64,000 nucleotides of DNA. Origin: Nocardioides sp. REDSEA-S33_B3. Lineage in GTDB: Bacteria > Actinomycetota > Actinomycetes > Propionibacteriales > Nocardioidaceae. How positions within the stretch are numbered: the stretch's first letter is position 1; each line of letters begins with the position of its first letter. This document shows positions 1 to 9,100 of the stretch, piece after piece. The notes under the pieces are model-generated. The model was not told where the DNA came from. It searched no databases and was given only the letters and a program-made list of their open reading frames with translations. Location of the stretch: the NCBI GenBank assembly GCA_001627335.1, contig LUPK01000054.1, positions 1 through 64,000 of the forward strand, written 5' to 3'. The translations under genes were made by a program, and so were the position numbers.

Positions 1-8
1 ACCTGCCA

Positions 9-43
9 CTGACGCCCCGAGTCGCCCGCGACCGGGGCGTCAG
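9..43. terminator. Hairpin, probable terminator of an upstream gene
   Basis: An 11-bp perfect inverted repeat (9-19 with 33-43, arm CTGACGCCCCG) encloses a 13-nt loop. It lies before the first gene of the window and probably ends a transcript entering from the left. No U-tract follows, as is usual in high-GC actinobacteria. Confidence 0.5.
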
Positions 44-105
44 AGCATTTCTGGGGCACCTCCGGGGCATTTCCGGCCCCGCGGGCCCGGCCCTAGGCTC
101 CGGCC

Positions 106-1278
106 ATGGGCGCCCACCACTCCCACCAGCCCCGCCACTCCAGTGCCGAGGACCCCTCCGGCCTGCACCGGCTCGCGCTGCTGATCATCGCGCCCCTGGC
201 CGTCCTCACGCTCGTGGCGATGGTCTGGCTGTGGCCCGACCCGCTGCCCACGCCCGACGGCCAGAGCCGCCTCCCCGAGGTGACCGGGACCGTGACCGGG
301 CTCGAGCGCGTCGCGTGCGAGGAGGAGCTGCCCGACGAGGTCAACGGCTGCGGGACGGCGTACGTCGCCCTCGACGACGACTCCGTCCAGGGCGTGCCCC
401 GCGACGGCGAGCTCGAGGCGCCGCTGCCCAACGGCCCCGGCGCGCCGCAGCTCGCGGAGGGTGACGGGGTGATCTTGATCAGCACCGAGACCCCGGACGG
501 CATCACCTGGGCGGTCGTCGACCACCAGCGCGGCTCGCAGCTGTGGATGCTGGCGCTGGCGTTCGTGGTCGCCCTGGTCGCGTTCGGCCGGCTGCGCGGC
601 GTCACGGCGCTCGTCGGCCTGGGGGTGACGTTCCTGGTGCTGGTGCTCTTCGTGGTGCCGGCGATCCTCGGCGGCGACCCGCCGCTGCTCATCGCCATCG
701 TCGGGTCCGCAGCGGTGGCGCTGACCGTCCTCTACCTGACCCACGGCTTCACGCCGTCCACCTCGGTGGCGGTGCTCGGCACTCTCGCCGCCCTCGCGCT
801 GACCGGGCTGCTGTCGGCGCTGGCGGTCGCGACCATGCACCTGACCGGGTTCACCGACGACCTGTCGGCGGCGCTCGGGCAGACCTACGCGGTCAACATG
901 GAGGGTCTGCTCCTGGCCGGCATCGTCATCGGCTCCCTGGGCGTGCTCGACGACGTCACCGTCACCCAGGCGGCGACGGTGGCCGAGCTGTCGCGCGCCA
1001 ACCCGGAGTACCGCGGGCGCGACCTCTACCGCGCCGGCTCCCGGGTCGGTCGCTCGCACATCGCGTCGGTGGTCAACACCATCGTGCTCGCCTACGCCGG
1101 CTCGTCGCTGCCGCTGCTCATCCTCATCGTCGCCAACAACGACGGGCTCGGGAACGTCCTGACCGACCAGATCGTCGCCCAGGAGATCGTGCGTAGCCTG
1201 GTGGCCACCATCGGGCTGGTCGCCGCGGTCCCCGTCACCACCGCGCTGGCGGCGCTCTCGGCCCGCGGTCGCTGGTGA
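106..1278 (+). CDS. YibE/F family membrane protein
   Basis: A 390-residue polytopic membrane protein of the YibE/F family, whose biochemical role is unknown. One membrane segment lies near residues 25-47, followed by a soluble region of about 100 residues rich in Asp and Glu. From about residue 148 a run of six or seven hydrophobic helices follows. The conserved YibE/F core with GVLDDVTVTQAA is in the second half, between helices. The ATG at 106 is preceded by only about 60 nt of leader after the upstream hairpin, and no strong ribosome site is visible. It converges on the MarR gene with a 36-bp gap. Family assignment is good; function is not known. Confidence 0.85.
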   Translation: MGAHHSHQPRHSSAEDPSGLHRLALLIIAPLAVLTLVAMVWLWPDPLPTPDGQSRLPEVTGTVTGLERVACEEELPDEVNGCGTAYVALDDDSVQGVPRDGELEAPLPNGPGAPQLAEGDGVILISTETPDGITWAVVDHQRGSQLWMLALAFVVALVAFGRLRGVTALVGLGVTFLVLVLFVVPAILGGDPPLLIAIVGSAAVALTVLYLTHGFTPSTSVAVLGTLAALALTGLLSALAVATMHLTGFTDDLSAALGQTYAVNMEGLLLAGIVIGSLGVLDDVTVTQAATVAELSRANPEYRGRDLYRAGSRVGRSHIASVVNTIVLAYAGSSLPLLILIVANNDGLGNVLTDQIVAQEIVRSLVATIGLVAAVPVTTALAALSARGRW

Positions 1279-1314
1279 GGTCCGGCTGAGGCTGAGGTCG
1301 GGCTGAGGTCGGGG

Positions 1315-1725
1315 TCAGGCCCGACCGGTCACGTCGGCCAGGCCGGCCGACGTGGTCCCGACGTCTGAGCCCTCCTCCGCGGCCAGGAGCCGGGCCGCCA
1401 GGTCGGCGCCCCGCGACGAGAGCGCCAGCACCGCGCGGCGGCGATCGGCCGGGTCGATGCGACGCACGACGAGCGCCAGCTCGACCAGGCGGTCGACGTG
1501 CCGCGTCAGGCTAGCGGCGGCCACGACCGCCGAGGTGGCCAGGCTGGTCATCGTGATGCCGGGGTGGTCGTCGACCACGGCGAGGATCCGCCAGTGCTCG
1601 GGCAGCAGCCCGTGCTCGTCGAGGAGCGGCTGGACCCGGGCGCGCAGGTCGGCCTCCTCCTGACGCAGCCGCACCAGCCGGCTTCGGGAGAGGACCGGGC
1701 CCTCTCCGGCTGCGTGCTCACCCAC
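1315..1725 (-). CDS. MarR family transcriptional regulator
   Basis: A 136-residue MarR-type winged-helix DNA-binding protein. Residues about 35-100 carry the helix-turn-helix and wing: the segment around ITMTSLATSAVVAAASLTRH is the recognition region and VVRRIDPADRRRAVLALS is the typical wing with the D-x-R-R motif. The start is GTG at 1725. It is transcribed away from the AmiC-like receptor gene, with 151 bp between the two starts. This suggests that it controls itself, that gene, or the urea genes beyond. The ligand is unknown. Short but complete for the family. Confidence 0.8.
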   Translation of the reverse strand: MGEHAAGEGPVLSRSRLVRLRQEEADLRARVQPLLDEHGLLPEHWRILAVVDDHPGITMTSLATSAVVAAASLTRHVDRLVELALVVRRIDPADRRRAVLALSSRGADLAARLLAAEEGSDVGTTSAGLADVTGRA

Positions 1726-1876
1726 GTCGCGCCCCCACGGTGGTGTCTGTCACGTCGGCCGCCGTCCGACGGCCCATCGGTCCTATCGTAGGTGGCGGCC
1801 GGTCACCCGGCCGGTGTTCAGGTCCTCTCGACGACGCGAGGACGGACGTCTCGTCCAGTCCGCTCCGGAGGTCCAC
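1726..1876. promoter_or_regulatory. Divergent promoter region with inverted repeat
   Basis: The 151-bp gap between the MarR gene and the AmiC-like gene holds a short perfect inverted repeat at 1761-1773 (GCCGTC, one base, GACGGC), which could be a MarR operator. It also holds a TATCGT -10-like element near 1784. A GGAGG at 1867-1871 sits five bases before GTG 1877 and decides that start. Operator function is inferred from position only. Confidence 0.4.
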
Positions 1877-2956
1877 GTGACCCGACGACTCGCCCCCGCC
1901 GACGTCGTGTCGGTGGCCTTCGTCGTGCCGCTCCAGGGGCCCACCGGCATCTACGGGCCCTCCTGCCTGGCCTGCGGCGAGCTCGCCGTGGAGCAGCTCA
2001 ACGCGAGCACGGGCATCGCAGGGCGCCAGGTGGAGCTCGTGGTGGTCGACGCCGGTCGCGACCCGGCCCTGGTCGCCGAGGACGTACGCCGCTTGGTGGA
2101 CTCCGGCCGCGTCCAGGCCGTCGCCGGGTGGCACATCTCGGCGGTGCGCCAAGCGGTGACGCGGGTCGTCGGAGGCCGCGTGGTCTACGCCTTCGCCGCC
2201 ATGCACGAGGGCGGGGACGCGACGCCCGGCGTCTTCATGATCGGCGAGCGCCCGCTCAACCAGCTGCTCCCCGCGGCGCACTGGATGCGCGAGGAGCTGT
2301 CGGTCGGTCGCTGGGCGATCGTCGGCAACGACTACGTCTTCCCCCGCGTGACCGGCGCGACGGCGCGCATGGCGCTCGAGGACACGCCGTCGGAGGTCGT
2401 CAGCGAGACCTACGTCCCGCTCGGGACGACCGACTTCGCAGCCGTCATCGGCGACCTGTCGCAGCGCCCGGTCGACGGCGTCATCATGCTCCTGATGGGG
2501 CAGGACGCCGTGCACTTCAACCGGCAGTTCGCCCGCGCGGGCCTCTCCGCGCAGCTGCCCCGGCTCAGCCCCGCGGTGGAGGAGAACACCCTGCTCGCAG
2601 GTGGCGCGTCGTCCAACGAGGGACTCTTCGCGGCCGCGGCGTACTTCGACGGGATGGCGACGGCCGAGAGCGCCGAGCTGGCCCGCGCCTACTACGCCCG
2701 CTGGGGGCGCTGGGCGCCCGCACTGAACGCGGTCGGGGAGTCCTGCTACGAGGCGATGCTCTTCCTGGCACGGCTCGGCGAGGTGTGCGGATCGCTGGAC
2801 GTGCGGCGGGTCAGCGCGATGGAGTCGGGGCAGTTCTGGTCCAGCCCCCGCGGGCTGGTGCGGCTGGACGGCAACCTGGTGGACCAGGACGTCTACGTCG
2901 CCCGGGCGGACGGCCTGGAGTTCCGGGTCGCCGACCAGATCGCCCGGGCGCACTAG
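1877..2956 (+). CDS. AmiC/UrtA-like substrate-binding protein without signal peptide
   Basis: A 359-residue type I periplasmic-binding-fold protein of the amide/urea-binding group (AmiC, FmdD, UrtA). It shares motifs with the UrtA encoded 8 kb downstream: DYVFPR after the hinge and the YVPLG strand. Unlike UrtA it has no signal peptide or lipobox, and the protein begins almost directly with the first beta strand (VSVAFVVPLQGPTG). It is therefore probably cytoplasmic, like Pseudomonas AmiC, which senses amides and restrains an antiterminator. An upstream ATG at 1814 is in frame, but GTG 1877 has the better ribosome site. No ANTAR (AmiR) partner is visible; a MarR gene is divergent. Its stop overlaps the ureD stop. 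A role as urea or amide sensor is inferred. Confidence 0.75.
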   Translation: MTRRLAPADVVSVAFVVPLQGPTGIYGPSCLACGELAVEQLNASTGIAGRQVELVVVDAGRDPALVAEDVRRLVDSGRVQAVAGWHISAVRQAVTRVVGGRVVYAFAAMHEGGDATPGVFMIGERPLNQLLPAAHWMREELSVGRWAIVGNDYVFPRVTGATARMALEDTPSEVVSETYVPLGTTDFAAVIGDLSQRPVDGVIMLLMGQDAVHFNRQFARAGLSAQLPRLSPAVEENTLLAGGASSNEGLFAAAAYFDGMATAESAELARAYYARWGRWAPALNAVGESCYEAMLFLARLGEVCGSLDVRRVSAMESGQFWSSPRGLVRLDGNLVDQDVYVARADGLEFRVADQIARAH

Positions 2957-3747
2957 CGCTCCTCGCCCGGGAGGGGTGCCTCGAGCACCGCGGCCCGCGC
3001 GTGCTGCCAGGCGGTCGCGGTGCTGGCCTCGTGCGCGGCGCCGGCCAGCCGTCGCCACAGCGTGGCCCCGGACGCCGCCAGGTCGAAGCGGTCCTCGTCC
3101 GGCCCGTCACCGAGTGGTTCCGGCAGGACCAGCAGGACGCTCTCCATGACCCGCGCCCGCCCGAGCAGCGAGGGCGCGGTGGAGGCGGCGAGTGCGAGGT
3201 CCTCGGCCAGCACCCGGCGTACGTCGGAGCGGACGTCGGTCCGCAGCGACACCCGTCCCGGCGGTTCGTGGGCGCGGCCCAGCACCAGCGTCTCCCGGAC
3301 CGCCAGCCGCGCGCCCTCGGTGAAGCGCACCCGGGTGCGCCGATCGACGTCCGCGCCGGCGGCGACGACGAACGGCTCGCCCGCCCAGGTCAGGGCCGCC
3401 CCGGCGGCCACCCGGACGTCGACGTGCCACGAGGCGTCCTGGCCGCGCATGTCGTAGGCGACGGTGCCGCCCGGCTCGACGATCTCCAGGGAGGCGCCGG
3501 GGTCGACGGTGACGTCGAGCTCGATCCGGTCGCCGGCGAGCAGCAGCGCCCCCTCCGGGACCAGGCTGAGCCGCGCGCTCCGGGCGTCGTGGTGGGTGAG
3601 GACGGGGCGCACGGTCGGCACGGTGGGGTCGGTCCCGGTGACCGAGGTCCGCACCCGGCACCGTGCCCCACCGACGCCGGGTGAGACCCGCACCCGGGTG
3701 CGTCCCAGGCGCCCGAGCGCCCCCGCGGCCTCAGTTGTGGTGGACAC
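2953..3747 (-). CDS. ureD: Urease accessory protein UreD
   Basis: A 264-residue UreD (UreH) accessory protein, the scaffold that binds apo-urease and recruits UreF and UreG for nickel insertion. Family features seen are the early [20 protein letters not shown] beta region and a central [12 protein letters not shown] strand. The C-terminal part is Ala-rich and ends with LPGEER. It is the last gene of the urt-ure operon. Its GTG start (3747) lies 17 nt inside the end of ureG, so translation is probably coupled. Its stop converges with the AmiC-like gene through a shared CTAG. Confidence 0.9.
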   Translation of the reverse strand: MSTTTEAAGALGRLGRTRVRVSPGVGGARCRVRTSVTGTDPTVPTVRPVLTHHDARSARLSLVPEGALLLAGDRIELDVTVDPGASLEIVEPGGTVAYDMRGQDASWHVDVRVAAGAALTWAGEPFVVAAGADVDRRTRVRFTEGARLAVRETLVLGRAHEPPGRVSLRTDVRSDVRRVLAEDLALAASTAPSLLGRARVMESVLLVLPEPLGDGPDEDRFDLAASGATLWRRLAGAAHEASTATAWQHARAAVLEAPLPGEER

Positions 3748-4519
3748 CGACCGGCTCGCCCCCGTGGGTGTCGGCGTGTGCGTGCGGGTGCTCGTGCGGG
3801 TGCTCGTGCGCGTGGCTGTGGGCGGCCATCGGGCCGGGGTCGATCGGGACCAGGTTGCCGGCGCGGTGCTCCGCGAGGCGGCCGGCGACCCAACTCAGCA
3901 GCCGGTCGATGCTGTCGCGGTCGGTGCGGGAGAGGCCGATCACCGGACGGTCGCCGCGTGCCGCGGTCGCGTCGGCGACCATCTGCGGCACGTCGACGCC
4001 GACGAACGGCCCGAGGTCGGTCTTGTTCACGACCAGCAGGTCGGCGCGCTCGATCCCCGGGCCGCCCTTGCGGGCGACGTCGCCGCCGCCGGCGACGTCG
4101 AGGACGAAGACCTGCACGTCGACCAGGGCGGGGGAGAAGGTCGCGGTGAGGTTGTCGCCGCCGGACTCCACGAGCACCATCTCCAACCGGTGCTCGTAGT
4201 CCTCCTCGAGCTCCTCGATCGCCATCGCGTTGGCGGTGATGTCGTCGCGGATCGCGGTGTGCGGGCAGGCGCCGGTCTCCACCGCGCGGATCCGGTCGGC
4301 GTCGAGGACCCCGGCCGAGCGCAGGAAGCGGGCGTCCTCGTCGGTGTAGATGTCGTTGGTGACCACGCCGAGCTCGAGGCGCTCCGACAGCTCGCGGCAC
4401 AGCAGCGCGATCAGCGAGCTCTTCCCGGTGCCCACGGGTCCGCAGACGCCCAGGCGCAGGGCGCGGGCAGGAGCGAGCGGGCTGGGGGTGGGGCCATGGG
4501 TGGTGCTGGGGTCAGGCAT
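3731..4519 (-). CDS. ureG: Urease accessory GTPase UreG with His-rich C-terminal tail
   Basis: A 262-residue SIMIBI-class GTPase that drives nickel delivery to urease. Visible motifs are the P-loop GPVGTGKSS (about residues 27-35), the metal-linked CPH triad in [13 protein letters not shown], the switch segment LVESGGDNL, and the NKTD guanine-specificity motif. The usual family length is about 200-220. The excess is a tail after about residue 230 with 11 His in the last 30 residues, in [17 protein letters not shown] repeats. Such tails bind nickel in other nickel chaperones. The cluster has no ureE, so the tail may take over nickel storage; that is an inference. The gene overlaps ureF by 8 nt and ureD by 17 nt. 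Confidence 0.93.
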   Translation of the reverse strand: MPDPSTTHGPTPSPLAPARALRLGVCGPVGTGKSSLIALLCRELSERLELGVVTNDIYTDEDARFLRSAGVLDADRIRAVETGACPHTAIRDDITANAMAIEELEEDYEHRLEMVLVESGGDNLTATFSPALVDVQVFVLDVAGGGDVARKGGPGIERADLLVVNKTDLGPFVGVDVPQMVADATAARGDRPVIGLSRTDRDSIDRLLSWVAGRLAEHRAGNLVPIDPGPMAAHSHAHEHPHEHPHAHADTHGGEPVGVHHN

Positions 4520-5201
4520 GGAACAGCCTCCTGGTGGTGGCGGCGTGGGCCTGCGCCCACACCTCGATCAGTGGGTGGGTGGTCGCGGGCAGGTCGTCGA
4601 CGTCGAGCACGCACGAGGCCCGCGCGGCCATCGCCTCGACCGCGGGCAGGGCGGCCACGACCCAGCCGACGACCGAGCCGGGGTCGAGCGGGAGCAGCTT
4701 GAGGGCCGCCGCGCAGACGGTCTGGACGTCGTCGTACCCCACGAGGTGGGCGACCGCGCGTCCCTCGAGCCCGAGGTGCCCGGCCAGCGCCCCGAGCGCC
4801 ACGGCCCGGCTGGGGTGCTCGAGCGCCGCCAGGGCGGTCCAGGCGGGGGCGCCGGGCCAGGTGCGGTGGGCGATCCGCAGCAGTGCTCGAGCCTGTCGTC
4901 GGGAGGCGTCGCGCAGCGCGGGGCTCGGGGTCCGCGCCTCCCACGCCTGTTCGAGGTCCAGCCACGCGGCGTCGGGCGCACCCGTCCGCAGGAGCCGTCC
5001 GGCGAGGACCGCGGTCGCCGCCTCGACCTCGGTGACGGTGCGCAGTCGCACGTCGACGTACGCCGGCACGTCCTGCGTCCCGAGCCCGTCACGGATCCCG
5101 GGCTCCAAGCCGCCCGACTGCGTGTGGCCCGCGACCGGCAGCCGTGCGTCGGCGAGCAGCATCAGCACGAGGTCGGCGTGCACGGGTCCGGACATGGGCA
5201 T
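4512..5201 (-). CDS. ureF: Urease accessory protein UreF
   Basis: A 229-residue, mostly helical UreF, the partner that bridges UreD-bound urease and UreG and gates GTP hydrolysis. The N-terminal pattern [21 protein letters not shown] matches the family's LLQLADSALPIGGFAHSGGLE-type opening. The C-terminal part has the conserved GWVVAALP region and ends RRLFHA, close to the usual C-terminal Arg-Phe motif. It follows ureC directly, its frame beginning at the base next to the ureC stop, and it overlaps ureG by 8 nt. Length is normal. Confidence 0.9.
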   Translation of the reverse strand: MPMSGPVHADLVLMLLADARLPVAGHTQSGGLEPGIRDGLGTQDVPAYVDVRLRTVTEVEAATAVLAGRLLRTGAPDAAWLDLEQAWEARTPSPALRDASRRQARALLRIAHRTWPGAPAWTALAALEHPSRAVALGALAGHLGLEGRAVAHLVGYDDVQTVCAAALKLLPLDPGSVVGWVVAALPAVEAMAARASCVLDVDDLPATTHPLIEVWAQAHAATTRRLFHA

Positions 5202-6908
5202 TCAGAACAGGCAGTAGAGCTGCGCGAGCGGCAGCTCGGTCGCGGGCGCGGGCTCGACCCGCTCGCCGTCGACGTCGATGGCGAAGGTCTCCGGGTCGAT
5301 GTCGATGCGGGGCAGGTAGGTGTTGTTGACCATCTGCGCCTTGCCGACCCCCCGGGTCGGCCGCACCGGCGCGAGCGAGCGCCTCAGCCCGAGCCGCTCC
5401 TCCACCCCGTCCTCCAGCGCGGCGGGGGAGACGAAGGTGACGGCGTGAGGACTCCCGTCGTCGACCAATGTCGGGCGCATCAGCACCGGCTGTGGCGTGG
5501 GGATGGAGGCGTTCGGGTCACCGAGGGCACCCCACACCAGCGCACCGGACTTCATCACGACGTCGGGGCGGATGCCGAAGAAGCGGGGGTCCCACAGCAC
5601 CAGGTCGGCCATCTTGCCCGGCTCCACCGAGCCGACCTCGTGGTCGATGCCGTGGGCGACCGCGGGGTTGATGGTGTACTTGGCGACGTACCTCGTGGCG
5701 CGGGTGTTGTCGGCCGGACCCTCGGCCAGGTCGCCGTGCCGACCGAAGCGGTCCTTCATCACGTGGGCCACCTGCCAGGTGCGGCAGACCACCTCGCCGA
5801 TCCGGCCCATCGCCTGGGCGTCGGAGGAGGTGATGGACAGGGCGCCGAGGTCGTGGAGCAGGTCCTCGGCCGCGATCGTCGTGGCCCGGATTCGGGACTC
5901 GGCGAAGGCGAGGTCCTCGGGCACCGCGGGGTTGAGGTGGTGGCAGACCATCAGCATGTCGAGGTGCTCGGCGACGGTGTTTACGGTGTGCGGCAGCGTC
6001 GGGTTGGTCGACCCGGGAATCACGTGGGGCAGCGAGGCGACCGTGAGGATGTCGGGTGCGTGGCCCCCGCCGGCCCCCTCGGTGTGGAAGGCGTGGATGG
6101 AGCGGCCGGCGATCGCGCCGATGGTCGAGTCGACGTAGCCGACCTCGTTGAGCGAGTCCGAGTGCAGGGCGACCTGGAGGCCGAACTCGTCGGCCGCCCG
6201 CAGGGCCGCGTCGATCGCCGCCGGCGTCGAGCCCCAGTCCTCGTGGACCTTGAACCCGGCCGCCCCGGCCAGTGCCTGCTCGCGCAGGCCGCCGGTGCTG
6301 ACGGTGTTGCCCTTGGCCAGCAGCAGCAGGTTGACCGGCACGGTGTCCAGCGACCGGTGCACGGTGCCGAGGTGCCAGGCGCCCGGGGTGACGGTCGTGG
6401 CCTTCGAGCCCTCGGACGGCCCGGTGCCGCCGCCGACGACCGTGGTGATACCGGTGGCCAGCGCCTCGACCAGCTGTGATCGGGAGATCAGGTGCACGTG
6501 GGAGTCGATCGCCCCGGCCGTGAGGATCCGGCCCTCCCCGGAGACCACGTCGGTGCCGGGACCGATGACCAGGTCGGGGTGCACGCCCTCGGCGACGTCG
6601 GGGTTGCCGGCCCGTCCCAGGGCGACGATGCGTCCGCCGCGGACACCGACGTCGGCCACGACGACCCCGCCGTGGTCCAGCACGATCGCGTTGGTGATCA
6701 CCGTGTCCAGGGCGCCCTCGGCCGAGGTGCACACGGACTGGGCCATCGACTCGCGGATCGACTTGCCGCCGCCGAAGACCGCCTCCTCGCCCCCGACGGT
6801 GAGGTCCCGCTCGACCTCGATCCACAGGTCGGTGTCGCCCAGGCGCACCTGGTCGCCGACGGTGGGGCCGTACAACGCGGCGTACTGCGCCCGGGAGATC
6901 TCGACCAT
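5202..6908 (-). CDS. ureC: Urease alpha subunit
   Basis: The 568-residue catalytic subunit, which hydrolyses urea to ammonia and carbamate in the cytoplasm. All active-site residues are present by count: nickel ligands His137 and His139, carbamylated Lys220 (GFKVHEDWG), His249, His275 and Asp363. The catalytic flap Cys322-His323 (MVCHHLNP) is also intact. These lie three residues after the classic Klebsiella positions. Two mild departures from the consensus are SSDAQAMGR, where SSDSQAMGR is usual, and DSHVHLI at the first ligand pair. The gene abuts ureF and shares one base with ureB. The enzyme should be active once nickel is loaded. Confidence 0.98.
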   Translation of the reverse strand: MVEISRAQYAALYGPTVGDQVRLGDTDLWIEVERDLTVGGEEAVFGGGKSIRESMAQSVCTSAEGALDTVITNAIVLDHGGVVVADVGVRGGRIVALGRAGNPDVAEGVHPDLVIGPGTDVVSGEGRILTAGAIDSHVHLISRSQLVEALATGITTVVGGGTGPSEGSKATTVTPGAWHLGTVHRSLDTVPVNLLLLAKGNTVSTGGLREQALAGAAGFKVHEDWGSTPAAIDAALRAADEFGLQVALHSDSLNEVGYVDSTIGAIAGRSIHAFHTEGAGGGHAPDILTVASLPHVIPGSTNPTLPHTVNTVAEHLDMLMVCHHLNPAVPEDLAFAESRIRATTIAAEDLLHDLGALSITSSDAQAMGRIGEVVCRTWQVAHVMKDRFGRHGDLAEGPADNTRATRYVAKYTINPAVAHGIDHEVGSVEPGKMADLVLWDPRFFGIRPDVVMKSGALVWGALGDPNASIPTPQPVLMRPTLVDDGSPHAVTFVSPAALEDGVEERLGLRRSLAPVRPTRGVGKAQMVNNTYLPRIDIDPETFAIDVDGERVEPAPATELPLAQLYCLF

Positions 6909-7258
6909 CAGGCGTCCCCGCCGTCCGTGCCCTCGCCCCGCGCCCGGACGCGGATGCCCGGCACCTGCCGGGCTCCCCTCAGGGCCACGGCCGCCACCTC
7001 GCGGGAGGCGCCCGGCTCGAAGCGCTGGGAGGTGCCCGAGGGCACGTCGAGCCGGAAGCCGCGGGCGGCCTCCCGGTCCAGGGCGAGGGCGTCGTTGACG
7101 TCGGCGAGGTGCACGTGCGAGCCGATCTGCACCGGACGGTCGCCGGTGTTGGTCACCACCAGCACCAGCCGCTCGTCCCGACCGCGGTCGGCGTTGAGCT
7201 CGATGGTGCCGGGCCGGACGCGCACCGCGCCCGGTCCCTCGCTGCTGCTGCCGCTCAT
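6908..7258 (-). CDS. ureB: Urease beta subunit
   Basis: The 116-residue beta subunit, a small beta-rich structural chain of the urease trimer. The family motif around [19 protein letters not shown] is present, where others have the SHFHF pattern, followed by [22 protein letters not shown]. It is a separate gene rather than fused to ureA, as in most actinobacteria. The last base is shared with the ureC start. The C-terminal tail (GEGTDGGDA) is acidic and probably disordered. Confidence 0.96.
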   Translation of the reverse strand: MSGSSSEGPGAVRVRPGTIELNADRGRDERLVLVVTNTGDRPVQIGSHVHLADVNDALALDREAARGFRLDVPSGTSQRFEPGASREVAAVALRGARQVPGIRVRARGEGTDGGDA

Positions 7259-7292
7259 GGCTGTTCCTCCCAGGGCCGGGGGTTGGAGTCGG

Positions 7293-7595
7293 TCATGCGA
7301 TCGGGTGGTGCAGGGTGACGAGCTTGCGGCCGTCGGGGAAGGTCGCCTCGACCTGCACGTCGCGGACCATCTCCGGCACCCCCGGCATCACCTCGCCGCG
7401 GGTCAGCACCTCGCGGCCGCGCTCCATCAGGCCGCTCACCGACGCACCGGCGCGCGCCTCCTCGACGACCCAGGTCGAGAGCAGCGCGACGGTCTCGGGG
7501 TAGTTCAGCCGCACGCCGCGCTCGCGTCGGTCGCGCGCGACCATCCCGGCCACGGCGAGCAGGAGCTTCTCGGACTCCGAGGGGGTCAGGTGCAC
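7293..7595 (-). CDS. ureA: Urease gamma subunit
   Basis: The 100-residue gamma subunit, the smallest structural chain of urease. The sequence follows the family from [13 protein letters not shown] through [15 protein letters not shown] to the [18 protein letters not shown] ending, at the normal length. It is the first urease gene after the transporter genes, 10 nt downstream of urtE and 34 nt upstream of ureB, so it belongs to the same transcript. Confidence 0.97.
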   Translation of the reverse strand: MHLTPSESEKLLLAVAGMVARDRRERGVRLNYPETVALLSTWVVEEARAGASVSGLMERGREVLTRGEVMPGVPEMVRDVQVEATFPDGRKLVTLHHPIA

Positions 7596-7605
7596 CGTGT
7601 CCTCC

Positions 7606-8286
7606 TCAGACGGCCATCGCTGCGCGGACCGCGTCCACGGCGCCGGGGCCGCCCTCGCCGCTGCTGGTGATCCGCCCGGACTCGAGCACGTAGTAGCTCT
7701 GGGTGGCCCGCAGCGCGAAGCCGACGTGCTGTTCGACCAGCAGCACCGACAGGTCCCCGCGCCGGGTGAGGTCGGTGATGACCGACTCGATCTCGGCGAC
7801 CACGTTGGGCTGGATGCCCTCGGTGGGCTCGTCGAGGATGAGCATCCTCGGGCGGGTCAGCAGGGTGCGCGCGATGGAGAGCTGTTGCCGCTGGCCGCCC
7901 GAGAGCAGGCCGGCCCGCCGCGTGAGCAGACCCCGCAGCGCGGGGAAGGTGTCGAGCACCTCGTCGATGGCCGTCCTGTCCGTGGTGAGGAGCTGGAGGT
8001 TCTCCAGGGTGGTCATCTGCGGGAAGGACAGCTGCCCCTGCGGGACGTAGCCCAGCCCGCGGCGCACGCGCGCGCTCGGCCGGAGCCGGGTCACGTCCTC
8101 GCCGTCGAGCAGCACCTGCCCCTTCATCACGGGCAGCAGGCCGACGGCCACGCGCAGCAGGGTGGTCTTGCCAGCGCCGTTGTGGCCCATGATCGCGGCG
8201 GCGCCGCCCTCCTCGACCACGACGTCGACGTCCTCGAGCACCCTGGTCCGGCCGTAGCCGGCGGTGACTCCTCGCAGCTCAAGCAT
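7606..8286 (-). CDS. urtE: Urea ABC transporter ATPase UrtE
   Basis: A 226-residue ABC ATPase of the LivF type, one of two nucleotide-binding subunits of the high-affinity urea importer. Walker A is GHNGAGKTT (about residues 35-43), the signature is [10 protein letters not shown], and Walker B is [12 protein letters not shown]. The GIQP after Walker B is typical of UrtE. It overlaps urtD by 8 nt and precedes ureA by 10 nt, which ties urea import to urease in one operon. Confidence 0.95.
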   Translation of the reverse strand: MLELRGVTAGYGRTRVLEDVDVVVEEGGAAAIMGHNGAGKTTLLRVAVGLLPVMKGQVLLDGEDVTRLRPSARVRRGLGYVPQGQLSFPQMTTLENLQLLTTDRTAIDEVLDTFPALRGLLTRRAGLLSGGQRQQLSIARTLLTRPRMLILDEPTEGIQPNVVAEIESVITDLTRRGDLSVLLVEQHVGFALRATQSYYVLESGRITSSGEGGPGAVDAVRAAMAV

Positions 8287-9100
8287 GCTGGTCCTCCCCG
8301 GACGTCTCGTCGGTCGTGCCCGGCTCCGGGGGCTCGGTCCCCTGGTGGCCCAGGTAGACCTCCTGGACCCGGGGGTCGGCCTGGATGGTGGCGACGTCGC
8401 CCTCGGCGAGCACGGTGCCGCCGTGCATGACGGTGACGACGTCGGCGAAGCTGCGCACGAAGTCCATGTCGTGCTCGATCACGACGATCGTGCGCTCGTG
8501 GCCGATGCGGCGCAGCAGCTCGCCGGTCTGCTCACGCTCCTCGGCGCTCATGCCGGCCACCGGCTCGTCGAGCAGCATCACCTTCGCGTCCTGGACGAGC
8601 AGCATGCCGATCTCCAGCCACTGCTTCTGCCCGTGCGCCAGCACGCCCGCGGGCCGGTCGCGCAGGTGGGAGAGCCCGATGGTGGCCAGGGCCTCCTCGA
8701 CGTACGCCGGCACGCCCCGTCGCGCGCGCAGCATGCCCCAGGGGCTGCGGTGGATGCCGCCGGCGATGTCGAGGTTCTGCAGGACGCTGAGCTCCTCGAA
8801 GACCGTGGCGGTCTGGAAGGTCCGCCCGACCCCGGCACGCACGATGCGGTGGGACTTCATCGAGAGCAGGTCCTGGTTGCGGTAGCTCGCCCGCCCGGTG
8901 CCCTGGACCAGGCCCGTGACCGCGTCGACCAGGGTGGTCTTGCCCGCGCCGTTGGGTCCGATCAGGAAGTGCAGCCGTCCCTGCAGGAGGGTCAGGTCCA
9001 CGCCGTCGATGGCCTTGAAGCCGTCGAAGTCGACGGTGAGGCCGCGGATCTCGAGGTAGTCGTGCCCGAGCTCGTCGGGCCGGTGGGTCTGCACGCTCAT
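8279..9100 (-). CDS. urtD: Urea ABC transporter ATPase UrtD
   Basis: A 273-residue LivG-type ABC ATPase, partner of UrtE. Walker A is GPNGAGKTT; the signature region is the variant LAHGQKQWLEIGM, where LSHGQKQWLEIGM is usual; Walker B is VMLLDEPVAGMS, followed by the switch His in VVIEHDMDFV. The open frame runs on upstream, but ATG 9100 fits the family start and overlaps the urtC stop by 4 nt. A short acidic C-terminal tail ([18 protein letters not shown]) goes beyond the usual end. Confidence 0.94.
   Translation of the reverse strand: MSVQTHRPDELGHDYLEIRGLTVDFDGFKAIDGVDLTLLQGRLHFLIGPNGAGKTTLVDAVTGLVQGTGRASYRNQDLLSMKSHRIVRAGVGRTFQTATVFEELSVLQNLDIAGGIHRSPWGMLRARRGVPAYVEEALATIGLSHLRDRPAGVLAHGQKQWLEIGMLLVQDAKVMLLDEPVAGMSAEEREQTGELLRRIGHERTIVVIEHDMDFVRSFADVVTVMHGGTVLAEGDVATIQADPRVQEVYLGHQGTEPPEPGTTDETSGEDQHA

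Noticed and set aside
1792..3684. Long open frame of 630 codons on the + strand across the AmiC-like gene and ureD
   Set aside because: Arg/Gly/Pro-rich composition typical of an out-of-frame reading of high-GC genes; the AmiC-like gene and ureD explain the same DNA with clear homology.
4350..6479. 709-codon open frame on the + strand opposite ureG, ureF and ureC
   Set aside because: It is antisense to well-supported urease genes and shows no domain pattern; long open frames are expected opposite GC-rich genes.
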